Below, piece by piece: positions 12,424-23,753 of a stretch of DNA of 64,000 nucleotides (position 1 is its first letter; the number at the start of each line of letters is the position of its first letter). Below the pieces are notes generated by a model. It made no database searches. It worked only from the letters and a program-made list of their open reading frames with translations, and was not told the origin of the DNA. Location of the stretch: contig NW_024609836.1 of assembly GCF_016920785.2 (NCBI RefSeq), positions 62,227,930-62,291,929 on the forward strand. Direction: 5' to 3'. The stretch comes from Ixodes scapularis (Eukaryota > Arthropoda > Arachnida > Ixodida > Ixodidae). Made by a program: the position numbers and the translations under genes.

Positions 12424-12641
12424 TGACGTCACGACATGACGTGACTCACCATGACACCTGACGTCACACGACATTAAGTCGCGACATTGCACAGTGGCGC
12501 CACGCGACATTAAGTCGAGTGGCGTCACTGTGCAAACTCACTCGACATGACAATGTCACGTAGTGGTGAAAGCTGACGCCAGGTGACAGGTGACGTGAAG
12601 CACGACGTGACGTCAAAGTCGTGTAGTGCGGCGTGACGTCA
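12424..12641. repeat. TGACGTCA-rich palindromic cluster
   Basis: Four perfect TGACGTCA palindromes lie at 12424-12431, 12459-12466, 12608-12615 and 12634-12641, with two more TGACGTG sites between. A hairpin at 12487-12535 has 22-base arms (20 paired) around the loop ATTAA. CGACATTAAGTCG is present twice. TGACGTCA is the CREB/ATF binding consensus, but the context looks like repeat DNA rather than a promoter. Confidence 0.6.
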
Positions 12642-13600
12642 ATGCGGAATCTTCTGGCGGAGTGCCGAAAATGGACCGCGTCGATATGGAGCGCGGTCGA
12701 CGGCACGAAGCCCGCGAAGTGTCCCACCAAGTGCTATCGGAGTAATATTCATTATCCCAGGTCGCCGTACTCTGTCATGCAGACATCGGCAATGTTCACA
12801 ATTGCCTTTTCAGACGCGAACTCAACAAAGAGTCGATCGGCATTCAAGCGAGTCATAGGCCATGCACACTAAAACGTTTTATAGTCTTAAATGTGCAAAT
12901 ATATGCTTATCCCAGGGCTAACAGCACAAGGATGTTGCAGCAACACCCTTAGGGTACTGATGAACACCCTAAATATCGAATGCATGGGATCTTAGAAGCA
13001 TCCTAAGGATATTTTTTTCACAATTTTCAAGTTTACTAGCACCAAGCATTACGTGCGATTTTTCCCGTGCACTGAAACAACAAATAAAGACGAAATGGAT
13101 CAAGCAAGAGGCAGGAAGTATGGCCTTGGTGAGTGCTCTATCATCTCATACACTCGACAATTAAAAAATACTCACTCGCGGATGACGCCCTTCGTAATCC
13201 ATGCAATATCGCAAGATCACAAAGCGTATGCGCGTCTCTCCTTCCGCGCCATCAGCTGGTTGAAATCTGCGATTCCCTTCCAATGCCCAGTGTTTGAATG
13301 TCCCAACTATTAAGTGCCGGAAATTATCCATGTCTAATGCAGTATGATGGTTTAAGCGGATATTTTCAAGTTGCGCGTTAATGTCAGCATGCCGAACCCA
13401 GCCTGTCCCAGAAAATGTGGACACGCCGAGTTACCGTGTCAGTTCCCTGCATTGCAGTAAATCAAACAGAAGAAAGCAAGGAACCGCGTATATAATGCGA
13501 AAACGACCACCGTCCTATTCTATACTACTCCGAAGACGCATATAGAGAGAACGCAGCCTTTGGAAAACTACGGCTAGGTGGCCTCAATGGGGGTCTTCTA

Positions 13601-13766
13601 GCGAACCTTTACCGCGTTCCGCGTACCACACTACCGGAGCCCTTGGTGCATGCGTTTAAGCGTGCGCCCCGAGGTCACGTTATCACCCTGGAGCGCACTT
13701 AAAAGCCTGCTTCAAAGGCTCCAGTAGTGCGGTACGCAGAACAAGCTAACGGTTTGCTAAAGGTTC
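13601..13766. mobile_element. Small TIR element (MITE-like)
   Basis: Inverted ends, with GAACCTTTA at both edges and a subterminal block CGTACCACACTACCGGAGCC pairing imperfectly with GGCTCCAGTAGTGCGGTACG. No coding capacity. No convincing target duplication was identified. Confidence 0.55.
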
Positions 13767-14824
13767 CTAATGTCCTTTTGTAGAATGGGCAGTGTAACGA
13801 TATTGAGTTCCAACGTTTTCTACTTTACTCATGCCAACTGGCACAAGTGGGACACGAGTATACTCGCATGTAACGACCCTGGGAAAGAAACTTTTTGTTG
13901 CAATGTAATTTGAAGGATAATAGCGATAGTCATCTTTCAAGCTCTCATTCACAAAACCTGACGTAGCTCGGAGGTGGCTGTGTTTGCATAGTCCCCAAGT
14001 GTCGATATACGCATGAATGCGGCTTATATACTGGACCCAAGCATTGCCCGAGCGCTCGATTTGGTCTCGTGATAACCAATAGTTGGACAAGCACTCGGGT
14101 AATGGCTCGTATCCGATCGCTTGCCATAAACAGAATAGTTAAACCCTAACGATGTCTGGAACTCAGTGCGTGTACTGTACTTTGACAACCCGAGCGCGTG
14201 GCTTTGATAAACACTGAGGGCATACACTCGGCTCTAGATTACATGGAAGTTCGTTCTGGTTGCGAGTTAAGCGGGTGAACCCTAGTAGTTTTCTTCACTC
14301 TTTTTACGAGTACCATTGCGTGCATACTATATACGTCAAGAATTCATTCTAAGCGGTATTCGAGGTAAGTACAAAAATTCTTGCCCCGTTCTATTAACGG
14401 GGTTGCTACTCTGCCCCATGCCAACGGCACGCAATCACACGAAAAACAAACTAATGACTAGAAATAAAATGCTTCTGTAGTCCTGTCTATGCCAAAAGCT
14501 CGGGTCGGGAGACGCTTTTTCACGCCCTTAAGAGCAATAAAAATAACAATACAAAGCGTTGAGAGCAAACTGGTGAAATGTACACAAAAGCAACAAGTCC
14601 CCGCTGCACCCACATGAATTGATTTCAACCTCTCCCCGAGCACAGCACGAGAAGGCGCCACTGCCGATGAAAAAGGTGGATCATTTTGGCAATACACTGA
14701 TTGCTTTGATCTCATCAATATTTCACAGAACAGGTTATATATGTAAGCTCATGCAATGTATCGCCATGTAAAAAGCGTTGGTACAGGGAGTAATTATACG
14801 AGATCGTGGCTAAAACTATCTCCT

Positions 14825-14942
14825 AATGGAACAGCGCGAATTTTTGCAAGGACAGAGGAAGGAACTGGACAGGACGAGCCTGTCCTGGCTCGTCCTGTCC
14901 AGTTCCTTCCTCTGTCCTTGCAAACATTCGCGCTGTTCCATT
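14825..14942. repeat. Near-perfect hairpin, 56-bp arms, 6-bp loop
   Basis: 14825-14880 is the reverse complement of 14887-14942 with a single mismatch; the loop is TGTCCT. The 13-bp CTAAAACTATCTC flanks it as a direct repeat at 14810-14822 and 14979-14991. Confidence 0.9.
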
Positions 14943-15384
14943 ATGAATCCATACCAACTCGCCAAGTTATCCTGTTTACTAAAACTATCTCGGCTAAAGT
15001 AGGTGTCAGTGTGGTGAGTAGCCTTTTCTGGCTGGTCTTCCCACTGGTCCGTAGCAGCCTTTCCCACACCATTCTCGCACCCTTCCATAAAAACGGATGT
15101 TCAATGCAACAGCTCCCTATTCTATGACTGAAAAGAGTGTACTAGTTCAAAATAAGGGTGCTGAAAGTGAATATTCATGGGTGTAAAATGTTTGAACAGC
15201 GTTTTTACAGTTTCAAAGGTCCAACACTTTTTAGTATGTGGTATCTTTACACCAACTTGAAAGTACGCAATTAAAAAAAAACAACCTGTGAGTAAAACAA
15301 CGAGAGAGGAATTATAACGATACAACCCTGGCCATGCAAAATTCTTGAACGCGGTATTTTTAGCCACATCGTTCATTCCCTTTT

Positions 15385-15857
15385 GGATAACGATATCTTT
15401 TATGGGGGACAATGCGGGTTCAGAAAAAATAAATCGTGTAACACCTAAGTTTTTTTTTTTTTTTTTTTATTTAGTGTCAGATCTTTACGACAACGTTCAT
15501 TCGTTTCACCAGACCGACATCGTACTTTTAGACTTTCCAAAGGCCTTCGACTGCCTGCGCCATGAACGGCTATTACAAAAGCTTGTATTGCTGAACGTAG
15601 ACTCCTCGATTATGCATTGGGTTAAAGAGTTTTTATCTCATAGAAAACAATCTGACGCAGTTTCAGACCATTTGTCGAGGGGTACGAATGTAAAGACCGG
15701 GGTGTCCCAAGGCTCTGTGCTGGGCCCCCTACTCGTTCTTATTTATATAAGTTATCTTCCCGTTGGCATATCTTTCTCGATCTGGCTTTAAGCTAATGTT
15801 TGCGTCTTACACAGGAAAATAATGACTATAAATGTCACCCTGGTTTTACATATATGT
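15385..15857 (+). pseudogene. LINE reverse transcriptase fragment at arm junction
   Basis: The translation shows CR1/L2/Jockey-type RT blocks in order: GFRKNKS-like, FPKAFDCLRH (motif A region), VSQGSVLGPLL (motif B), then a damaged YADD area near 15790-15840. A long T-run at about 15450 interrupts the first part. The LINE continues in the same direction in 16200-17010 inside the right arm, so the junction of the inverted repeat falls within this LINE. There is no ORF across the whole; it is a relic. Confidence 0.75.
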
Positions 15858-16199
15858 AAAAATTGGTGTATTTTTATCTTTATTTTAATTTTACTTTACA
15901 AGGGTCATGAAAAGGTATCGCCCCGCATTGCTCAAGCTGTGCGGCTTGTGTAGTTGTTTGAGTTGCGTCATTGTATTTTATGTCTTTTTCAGATATATCT
16001 ATAATGACTGTTTCTATTTGTTTTATGGCAATGGCTGTCTTTTTATTTATTCTCACTGTGACTTGTTTGTAATGTAATTTCCGCTGTATCAACTGCAGGG
16101 GGCAGAAGCGCTGTCATCCATCATGCCTTTATCTCTGCCCCCTGTGCGGATGGATAAAATCTGCAAAGCAAATAAAAAAACAAAACGTAGTAAACTTTA
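15858..16199. other. About 340-bp insert inside decayed LINE
   Basis: It separates the RT block before YADD from the block after it. It includes the inverted pair GGGGGCAGA / TCTGCCCCC around 16097-16142. Its left edge coincides, within a few bases, with the end of the inverted repeat arm. Identity unknown. Confidence 0.45.
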
Positions 16200-17010
16200 T
16201 TTTTCATACAATAGTAAGTGTAAAATGTGTTTTAGCATCAACAAAACCAAATATATGACTGTATCAACGACTAAAACAATAATATGTTGCAATTTCACAA
16301 TCAACAGTGCCCCCCCCTGAAAAAAAGTTAAGAAGTACAAATATCTGGGGTTTTTTTCTTCCGAGAACCTAAGCTGGCGTGAACATTTTCATTACATTGT
16401 AAATAAGTAAAGTCGGTCATTGAGGTACATTAGGCGAAAATTGTCTTTAGCTTCCACCGAAACTCTTCTTTCAAATCATTCGCCAGGTCTCAGCTGTAGT
16501 ATGCTGGTATCTTATGAGCTTCTTATCAAGATTATCTAATTGATAAAAGTTAAAAAAAACTAAAAACAAGGGAGCAAGTTTTATATTGAAAGACTATTCA
16601 TCCCCTACGAGCGTTACGGCCTTAAAACATAAAGCGAGTTTGCCTTATTGGACGCCAAACGTAAGGTTTCCCGTCTCGCGTTCATTCTCAACATTTATTA
16701 TTTTAATGTTCGCATCCAAGGAGCGGTTATTACATCTTCCTTATCTTTTTTTTTTTTTCTACACACGGCCATTATCATAAAATGTATTTACAAAAATGTC
16801 GTACTAACCACTTTTCAAGTACCCGTTGCAGCTTGCCATTTCCGAATAGAACTCTCTGCCCCATAATATTCTGCAAAATATGCAGATAACAAAATTCAAA
16901 ACGTCATGTGAATTATTACTTTACGGTGCTCTGGAATGATGAATGTGGGCGTGGGAATGTTTTATTTTTTTATTGTATTTTTGATATTGCTAATGTTTTT
17001 TATATTTTTT
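16200..17010 (+). pseudogene. Decayed CR1/L2-like LINE, RT C-terminal part
   Basis: This is the region after the RT active site: KCKMCFSINKTKYM (post-YADD block), then a YLGV-like block, then a block resembling the usual KVSRLSFFHKIYYF element tail, and a NSLPH-like end. At least four frame changes and several stops separate them. No poly(A) or microsatellite tail is apparent before the gypsy fragment begins at 17230. Only the order and spacing of the blocks support the call. Confidence 0.6.
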
Positions 17011-17229
17011 TTAGATTGGTATATGATTATTTTTTGTGCGTGGAATAAGCGTGATATTGCATGTTGCATTTTGTATCATCAAACTTTGTATCCCGTCATA
17101 GAATTTCCTAACCAGGTGAATTGATCTACCTCAAAGAAAATCAACAAAAACCTTTTAAAGTAAGTTTGTTTTTGGGCAAGTCGTTGAAAGATAAGCTGTG
17201 CCTAACCTTGAAGAACCATTTTTAGCACG

Positions 17230-18136
17230 ATGGCCACCGACCATCACTCGCTCTGCTGGCTTGCGAACCTCAAGGACCCGTCAGGACGCCTCGCTCGATG
17301 GAGTCTCCGACTACAGGAGTTCGACATGACTGTGGTCTACAAGTCAGGCCGCAAGCACAGCGACGCCGACTGCCTGTCCAGAGCCCCCGTCTAAACGCCT
17401 TCCGGCAGCAGCGACGACGATGACGACGAGTGCTTCCTAGGCGCAGTGAATACCGACGACATGGCACGACGTCAAAGAGACGATCCTGAGTTGCGCGCTC
17501 TAATCGAGCACCTCGAAGGACGAGGGGGGACTGCCCCCCGTGTCTTCTCGAGAGCCTTGCCGACATTCGTCCTCCGACAAGGTGTGCTTTACAAGGAGAA
17601 CTTCGGAGACAACAGCTCGCCATGGCTGCTCGTAATCCCTACCGACCTTAGAGCGCAGATCTTCCAAGCCTGCCACGACGACCCGACGTCCGGACACCTT
17701 GGTTACAGCCGTACGCTGGCCCGAATTCGTGAAACGTATTACTGGCCCAAGCTGCCGAAGACCGTTCACCTCAACATACGATCATGCCACGAGTGCCAGC
17801 GACGCAAGAAACCGCCGACGAAGCCGGCAGGGCTCCTGCAGTCGATTGCTTCCCCGACCGCCCCGTTCCAGCAGATTGGAATGGATCTACTTGGTCCTTT
17901 TCCGCCTTCGACGACGGGGAACCGCTGGATCATCGTTGCCACAGATTATCTCACGCGGTACGCCGAAACGAAAGCTCTTCCTTCGGGGACTGCTGTGGAA
18001 GTTCCCAAGTTTTTTATTGAGTCCATCGTCCTCCGGCACGGCGCTCCAGAAGTTCCGATTACAGATCGCGGATCATCGTTCATGGCACAGCTGACCCAAG
18101 AAATCCTCCGACTCAGTCACACCAGCCATCGTCGTA
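17230..18136 (+). pseudogene. Ty3/gypsy RNase H end and integrase N-terminal part
   Basis: The first 54 residues are the C-terminal end of RNase H (ATDHHSLCWLAN to LSRAPV), closed by TAA at 17392-17394. The integrase region follows, from about 17446. It has an HHCC zinc-binding module (HLGYSRT ... SCHECQRR) and catalytic-core acidic blocks GMDLLGPF and ITDRGSSF; the third (Glu) block lies beyond the hAT-like insertion. Protease and reverse transcriptase are missing, so the copy is 5'-truncated, joining decayed LINE sequence at about 17229. The family role would be DNA integration of the retrotransposon cDNA. The element is dead here: a stop, an insertion, a frameshift and no RT. Confidence 0.9.
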
Positions 18137-19512
18137 CATACTTGGGTAGTAATTCAATTATTGCAATTGAATTACTGTAATTTAATTACTTTTCCTGATA
18201 ATTTGTAATTGTAATTAATTACTTTTAGCTAAAAGGAATTGTAATTGTAATTTAATTACTTTCTAGCGTCAGTAATTGCAAAATTTCAGGCACAATTACA
18301 ATTACTTTGCAACATGTTACGGCGCCGGCGCTTTTCCTCCCCTGACCACGGGAACGGCAGTACAGCCAAAGAGACAGGGGAGAGAGCGCATTCCAGCCTG
18401 CTCAAAAAAAGGGAAAGGAGGAATGGGAAAGAGAGGCTGGGATAGAACAGAATGAACGGTTTTGTAAACTGTAAAACGATTTAATGAAAAATTTGAAAAT
18501 TAATTTGGTAAATGAGGGCTACATTCAAGTCGGGTTTCGTTCGGATCGCAGTCGAAATCTCTCTCTTCGTCTCGTTCGCTTCCTGTTGCTCGAGTTCCTA
18601 GGGGTCTCTTTTACTTCTCATTCCCCTCGGGGGGCGACGGGGTTCGAAGTCGAGCATGTTGGGCTCCGATAACATCATCCGGTCGAGATGGGGAGATTCG
18701 AGGTTCTCCTTACGCGTCTTCGTCGCTAGCATATTCGCTTACATATTTCAGTCAAGGTTGGGGATTTTATTGTCCATGAAATTATTCTCTTTTCTTTATG
18801 AGTTCTTCATGTCCCTCTACTCTTGCTTGCCTTTTGGTACCACTTACAGTAAGTTGTGCTACTCTAACATCGAGGCGAAGAAGCAGCAGGTCTCATTAAC
18901 ACGACTCACCCTACCTTACTTCCAGCCATTGTTGCTACACTGCTCTTCCCTCTCCTAATCTTCGCCTACCTTTCTGCATTAATTTTCATGATTTACTGTT
19001 TGCTCCAACGCCTAATCCTTTCAACTGTTTCTCAACCTGATTGGACGAGATTCAAAAGCTCTACAAACCGCGGTTTTAGACCGTCAAGAGCTCGTTTTAA
19101 AATAAAATAAAAATATGATACAAAATTATTTTTATTGATTGAGAATATAAGAATGTAGAAGTTCAGTACTCAAAACTGTTAAGTTCTATAATTCATTTAA
19201 CAAATTTAATAAAATTTATACATTTATTAATACAAATTAATACAAATTAGACATTTATACAATACAATATTTAATACAATTTAGACATTTATACGGCGGC
19301 CATATAACTCGCGTAAAGTTATATGGCCCAAGGTGGGTAGCTCTCAGAAATAAGTAATTGTAAAGTAATTGCATTACTTTTTAAAAGTAATTTGTAATTG
19401 TTAGGAATTACTTTCGCGTAGTAGTAATTGTAATTGTAGTTAAACTACTTTTGGAGCAAAATAATTGTAATTGTAATTAAATTACCTTTTGAAAGTAATT
19501 TACCCATGTATG
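18137..19512 (+). mobile_element. hAT-like non-autonomous element, 1.38 kb
   Basis: Flanked by identical 8-bp duplications TCGTCGTA at 18129-18136 and 19513-19520. Termini are CATACTTGGGTA and (inverted) CATACATGGGTA. Both ends carry clusters of GTAATTGTAATT-type repeats. If one target copy and the element are removed, the integrase frame is continuous, which supports the boundaries. An 8-bp duplication is typical of the hAT superfamily. No transposase was recognised inside; two short ORFs (18484-18672, 18656-18958) have no known motif. Confidence 0.88.
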
Positions 19513-20109
19513 TCGTCGTACAACTTCGTACCACCCGCAGACCAACGGGCTGACGGAGCGACTCAACAAGACAATCGCCGATATGATCTCTATATGTACG
19601 TCGACGTAGAGCACAAGACGTGGGACGAGGTGCTGCTCTACGTCACATTCGCCTACAATACGGCGGTTCAAGAGACCACTGGATTCACACCCTTCCAGCT
19701 GGTACATGGTCGGAAAGTACCGACCATGCTGGACGCGATGCTGCCCCATGAGCCAGCTGACAATGAGAGCGTGGACGCCCACGTGGTTGCTCAACGGGCC
19801 GAAGAAGTCCGCCAGCTCGCCCGACTCCTGATTCAAGACCAGCAACGTGTCGACACGGGCCGCTACAACCTTCGTCGCAGGGACGTCCACTTCCAGCCCT
19901 GAGACAGAGTGTGGGTGTGGACGCCCATCCGTCGCCGCGGCCTCAGTGAGAAACTGCTGAAACGGTACTTTGGAACATACAAGGTACTTCGTCGCCTCGG
20001 CGAGCTGAACTACGAGGTGATGCCCGACGGAACACGAACATCGTCACGCCGCCCACCCCGACCTGAGGTCTTTCACGTCGTGCGCCTGAAGACGTACTAC
20101 GCTCGATAG
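19513..20109 (+). pseudogene. Ty3/gypsy integrase C-terminal part
   Basis: It starts with the HPQTNGLTE block holding the catalytic Glu. The frame changes at about 19592-19596, after which one ORF runs through the FAYNTAVQETTGFTPFQLVHG block (typical of Ty3/gypsy integrases) and an in-frame TGA near 19900. A final segment ends VVRLKTYYAR at 20107-20109. About 85 bases later a polypurine tract (20196-20207) precedes the LTR. No env-like ORF follows. Confidence 0.88.
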
Positions 20110-20209
20110 GACTGTGGTGCTCCAAAGGACTCTTTAGTTTATCGTTCTTTTTTATTTTGTTTTGTTTTGCATTGCATCGGGGCGATGCACTTTTTAAAGG
20201 GGGGAGTAA

Positions 20210-20244
20210 TGCCGCGTGCCAAGTAGGCAGCGCGGCCATGGCCT
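20210..20244 (+). mobile_element. Gypsy 3' LTR, first 35 bp, with LINE target site
   Basis: The LTR begins TGCCGCG immediately after AAAGGGGGGAGTAA (polypurine tract). It resumes at 32833 after the LINE and ends CGTGACA at 33210; the start and end form an imperfect inverted repeat, as expected for an LTR. The last 14 bases, CGCGGCCATGGCCT (20231-20244), are repeated at 32819-32832 as the LINE target duplication. Confidence 0.8.
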
Positions 20245-20281
20245 CATTCTGTTTCTGGCTGCCGATAGGAGCGAACGCAGA

Positions 20282-21436
20282 ATGGGCTCCGTGCGAGCAG
20301 CGATAGCGGCCGTTCCAGGCCGCGGTGACTCGGCAACTACCGTACCGAAGGAATATAGGATTGTTCTGCCCCCGCTGCCAACCGGTGAGGCGATGAAGCA
20401 TGCAGTTATACTGCACTGCGACATCGCCGGACGACCATACAGGATTGAAGATTTCCGGAAGCCGTTGAAAGACGTCGGTGTGATCCGGGAGGTCGCCGGA
20501 ATTGGGGCATATCAGATGTCTCATGTCTGGCTCCTGGATATACGCTCGGACGAGGCGAAGAAGAAGCTGCTCGACGCTGGGCAGCTCCTTGTCAAGGAAA
20601 GGACCTGCCTTGTCGTGGACCCTACAAGGCAAGAAGTTCGTCTGAAATTGCACTGGGTTGCATATGACGTGTTCAACGACACAATACGACGAGTGTTCGG
20701 AGAGTACGTCGAGATAAAGGAGGCGCCGCGGGAAACGTGGAGGGTGCCGGACTTCGAAGGCGTCGAGTCTACCAATCGGCTCGTCCGCTTGGTGCTTCGT
20801 GAAGGCGTCACACTCGACCGGCTCCCGCACCAGCTGCGCCCCGGCAGTGGCACGGTGTTGGTGGTGGTCCCAGGAAGGGCTCCGATTTGGCTACGATGCC
20901 GTACCAAGGGGCATATACGGCGTGACTGCCATGTACCCAGGTGTGCCGAGTGCCGCGCATACGGACACGTGCAGGCAGACTGCACCCGCTCGTACGCGGG
21001 CGCAGTCGGGCGTGGTACGGACGGGGACCAGAACGAGCTCCTTATGGACGAGGACGAGGCGGAACGCGCGGCGGCGCCTGATGTGACCCAACCCGAGCCG
21101 GCCGCCGAGACGAGTGGTGGGAAGCCAGAGGAGGGAACGTCGAGTCCAGACACTGGGACTCAACAACCGACGTCGCCGGAGACAGTCGCCAAGGACGTGG
21201 ACGCCGCTGGAGAGGGCGCTTCATCGCACGGAGACAACAGCAGCTCCTCTGGGATGGAAGTCGAGGAGGCGACGTCAAAGCGCCGCTGTGACGATCTTCT
21301 CGCGGCATCGCAGGAGCGACGGCTAAGTCAGCTGGAAGAGCAGTGGAAAGTGAGCGGTTCTTCTGAGAAGAAGATGCGAGTCGCCAGCTTGCCACGGCCG
21401 TCGTCGCTTCCACGCGGTGATAAGCAGGCTCCTTGA
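20282..21436 (+). CDS. LINE ORF1 protein with CCHC zinc knuckles
   Basis: 384 aa. The ATG at 20282 (MGSVRAA) is the first Met codon after the LINE 5' boundary at 20245. Residues about 50-190 form a compact domain that looks RRM- or gag-like (start IVLPPLPTGEAMKHAV, an IRRVFGEYV block). Two zinc knuckles lie at about 200-235 (C-x2-C-x4-H-x4-C spacing, ending YGHVQADC). The rest is acidic and low complexity with a basic patch near residue 310. The frame is fully open although its partner ORF2 is broken. Family role: RNA binding in the retrotransposition particle. Confidence 0.86.
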   Translation: MGSVRAAIAAVPGRGDSATTVPKEYRIVLPPLPTGEAMKHAVILHCDIAGRPYRIEDFRKPLKDVGVIREVAGIGAYQMSHVWLLDIRSDEAKKKLLDAGQLLVKERTCLVVDPTRQEVRLKLHWVAYDVFNDTIRRVFGEYVEIKEAPRETWRVPDFEGVESTNRLVRLVLREGVTLDRLPHQLRPGSGTVLVVVPGRAPIWLRCRTKGHIRRDCHVPRCAECRAYGHVQADCTRSYAGAVGRGTDGDQNELLMDEDEAERAAAPDVTQPEPAAETSGGKPEEGTSSPDTGTQQPTSPETVAKDVDAAGEGASSHGDNSSSSGMEVEEATSKRRCDDLLAASQERRLSQLEEQWKVSGSSEKKMRVASLPRPSSLPRGDKQAP

Positions 21437-21523
21437 GCACCGGCGGGATGGGAACACACTGGGCCGGCTGTGGAACTAGAGTGGTAAGCGCCGTGCGCTC
21501 CGTCTGTGCCTATACACTAGACT

Positions 21524-23753
21524 ATGGTTTCTTTAGAAAGGACACTCCGAATTGCTACCCTTAATGTCCGAGGGCTCGCAGCCAGAAGGCGACAAAGTCA
21601 GCTGTATCGCCTTGTAACGGAGCAGGACCTAGACATAGCCGCTGTTCAGGAGACAAAAGTCGAGAGCGAGGACGGTACGGAGCGTATGGTGCGCCCTTTT
21701 ACAACACGTTATGACGTTTGCGTTAGTCACGCGATTGGGACGTCGGCGGGGTGTGTTCTTTTCGTTCGCTAGTGTTTAGGAGAAGTTATTCAAACTGTAA
21801 CGACGTGTGAGTTGAGAAGACTTGTGGTTTGTGATTTTTCTTTATCCGGTTTGAAATGGCGCGTTATTTCCATATACGCACCTACCAGAGTTGACGAGAG
21901 GCGTGTATTTTTTTAGAATATTCGGCAGTACTGTGACACCCAGCGACTCGTTATTTTGGTTGGCGATTTTAATTATGTGCGCTCAGCACACGATAAAACC
22001 AGCTCCTCTTCTCATAATGACGCGAGCACAGAGGTTTTGAGGGCTATAATAAATGATTTTGACCTAGAAGACGTTGGGGAATGTGTTAGTAACGGTCGGG
22101 GTGTTCAGTTCACCCACTTTCAAGGCACTAGCCACGCCCGCTTAGACAGAGTGTACGTCTCACTGGAATTAATTCCGTTATGTCGCGATTATTTTGTGAG
22201 TCCTGTCTCCTTCAGTGACCATTGTCTGGTTAAGTTTTGTATCGGTGGTAAAACTGAAAATAGGAAAACCTTTAAATGGGAATTATGGAAATTCAACAGT
22301 AAGCTATTGGAGGATGTCGCTTTCATGGAGTTTGTCAAGCAAGCTGTAGAAAAGTTAAGTACAGGAAACAAATTTGAATGTGGAGCTAACTGGGAAATTT
22401 TTAAACAGCAATTAAAAATGAGGGCGTTAGAAAGAGCTGGTATAATTAAACACGAAGAAAGAAAGAACGAAACGTTATTGCGCTCGAACTTGCAGACGTG
22501 GGTCAAAGAGGAATGCAGAAATCCCGGAGCATTTCAAGATGACATTCATTCTTTGAAGGAAAAAATAGAGCTTCTAGATAAAAATCGTTATCGCGGGGCA
22601 CTCGTGAGAGCGCGAGCCGAAGGGTTGACTTTGGGGGAGGCTCCCACTAAGCCTGCGCTGAGCATGGAGAAAAGCTATGCCCGGCGAAATGTGATAACCG
22701 AGATTGAACGTGACGGGGCGATAACAAGCGAGAAAGCGGAAATCGAGCCTGCGTTTTTCGATTATTATAGTAACTTATTCGCATCTAGTGCGGTTGATCT
22801 CGATGGTTTCAAAAATGAATTCTTACCTTTCATGCCGCGATTAGATAATGAGACAAAAAAGTTTTTAGAAGCCCGGATCACAGTCAAGGATGTGGTGACC
22901 GCTATTGAAGCTCTGAACCCAGGAAAATCTCCAGGACCTGATGGGCTCAGCGCCGCATTATATAAAGCCTTGAAGCATGAATTTTCTGTAGTTTTAGCTA
23001 ATGTTTATAATGAGGCTTTCGACCTTGGTGTTCTCCCTCCCTCTTTTTTGTCGTCTCACACTATTTTGATTCCGAAAACAGAGGACACCGTAAAACTTCG
23101 GCGTGTTACATCTTACCCTCCCATAAGTTTAACAAATGTGGATTACAAAATACTGATGAAAATATTGGCCAAAAGGCTACAGATAGTAATAACAGATATA
23201 GTTGGCCCTCACCAAACATGCGGGATAAAAGGGAGAACGATATTTACAAATAGTCATACGGCGCGGAGTGTATTGGAGAGTTGTGACGTCATGCACAGTG
23301 GCGTAGCAATGCTACAACTAGACCTAGAGAAGGCGTTCTATCGTGTACCACATGACGTTTTGCTATCAGTTTTAGACCATGTTAATGTTGGCTCAGTTAT
23401 TCGGGAAGGGGTACGTATGGGGGGGCCTATAGCGGATGTACGACGAGCCTTATAGTAAATCATTCCGTTGGAAGACGTATCCATGTGCAACGTTCCGTTC
23501 GCCAGGGGTGCCCTTTGTCACCGCTGCTTTTTTGCATCTACATTGAATCACTATGTTTAAGTATCATCAGAAACTACAGTGTTCGAGGGTTTAATTTTTT
23601 TTCAACTGAGATACGTGTCTTAGCTTATGCTGACGATATTGCTGTGTTCTGTAGGGATCACCAGAGCATAGTCCAAGTCGTAAACATAGGCAAACGGTTT
23701 TGCTGCGTTAGCGGAAGTGCGGTGAACTGGTATAAGTGCCTGGGTTTTTGGCA
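21524..23753 (+). pseudogene. LINE ORF2 5' part: APE endonuclease and reverse transcriptase
   Basis: The ATG is at 21524. Endonuclease blocks in order: ATLNVRGL, VQETKV, YAPT, VGDFN, FSDHCLV (about residues 10-230). Reverse transcriptase: KSPGPDG, ILIPK, PPISLTNVDYK, motif A LQLDLEKAF, RQGCPLSP, AYADDIAVF. Lesions: TAG at 21770-21772 (both arms), TAG at 21914-21916 (this arm only; Leu in the left arm), a frameshift at the G-run 23419-23425, and insertion of the CACTCT element at 23754. The protein would continue at 31517. Conserved Asp of KAFD is Tyr. The family reaction is target-primed reverse transcription. Confidence 0.9.

Larger units (their letters stand above)
11227..15857. other. Single-copy spacer between the arms
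   Basis: No host gene is recognised; short ORFs here have no motifs. Contents listed separately: a TGACGTCA cluster, a small TIR element, a 56-bp-arm hairpin and a LINE RT fragment. Around 11811-11946 there is a probable decayed relative of the MITE family at 33835-34004, ending GCCCGTCTGGCAGGGGTA. A 16-bp block GAGAGTACGCCTCTAG occurs twice near 11730 and 11768. I see nothing else in 12650-13600 or 13770-14800. Confidence 0.6.

Noticed and set aside
17270..17769. Antisense ORFs over the gypsy integrase
   Set aside because: The sense strand carries clear integrase motifs; antisense frames are by-products.
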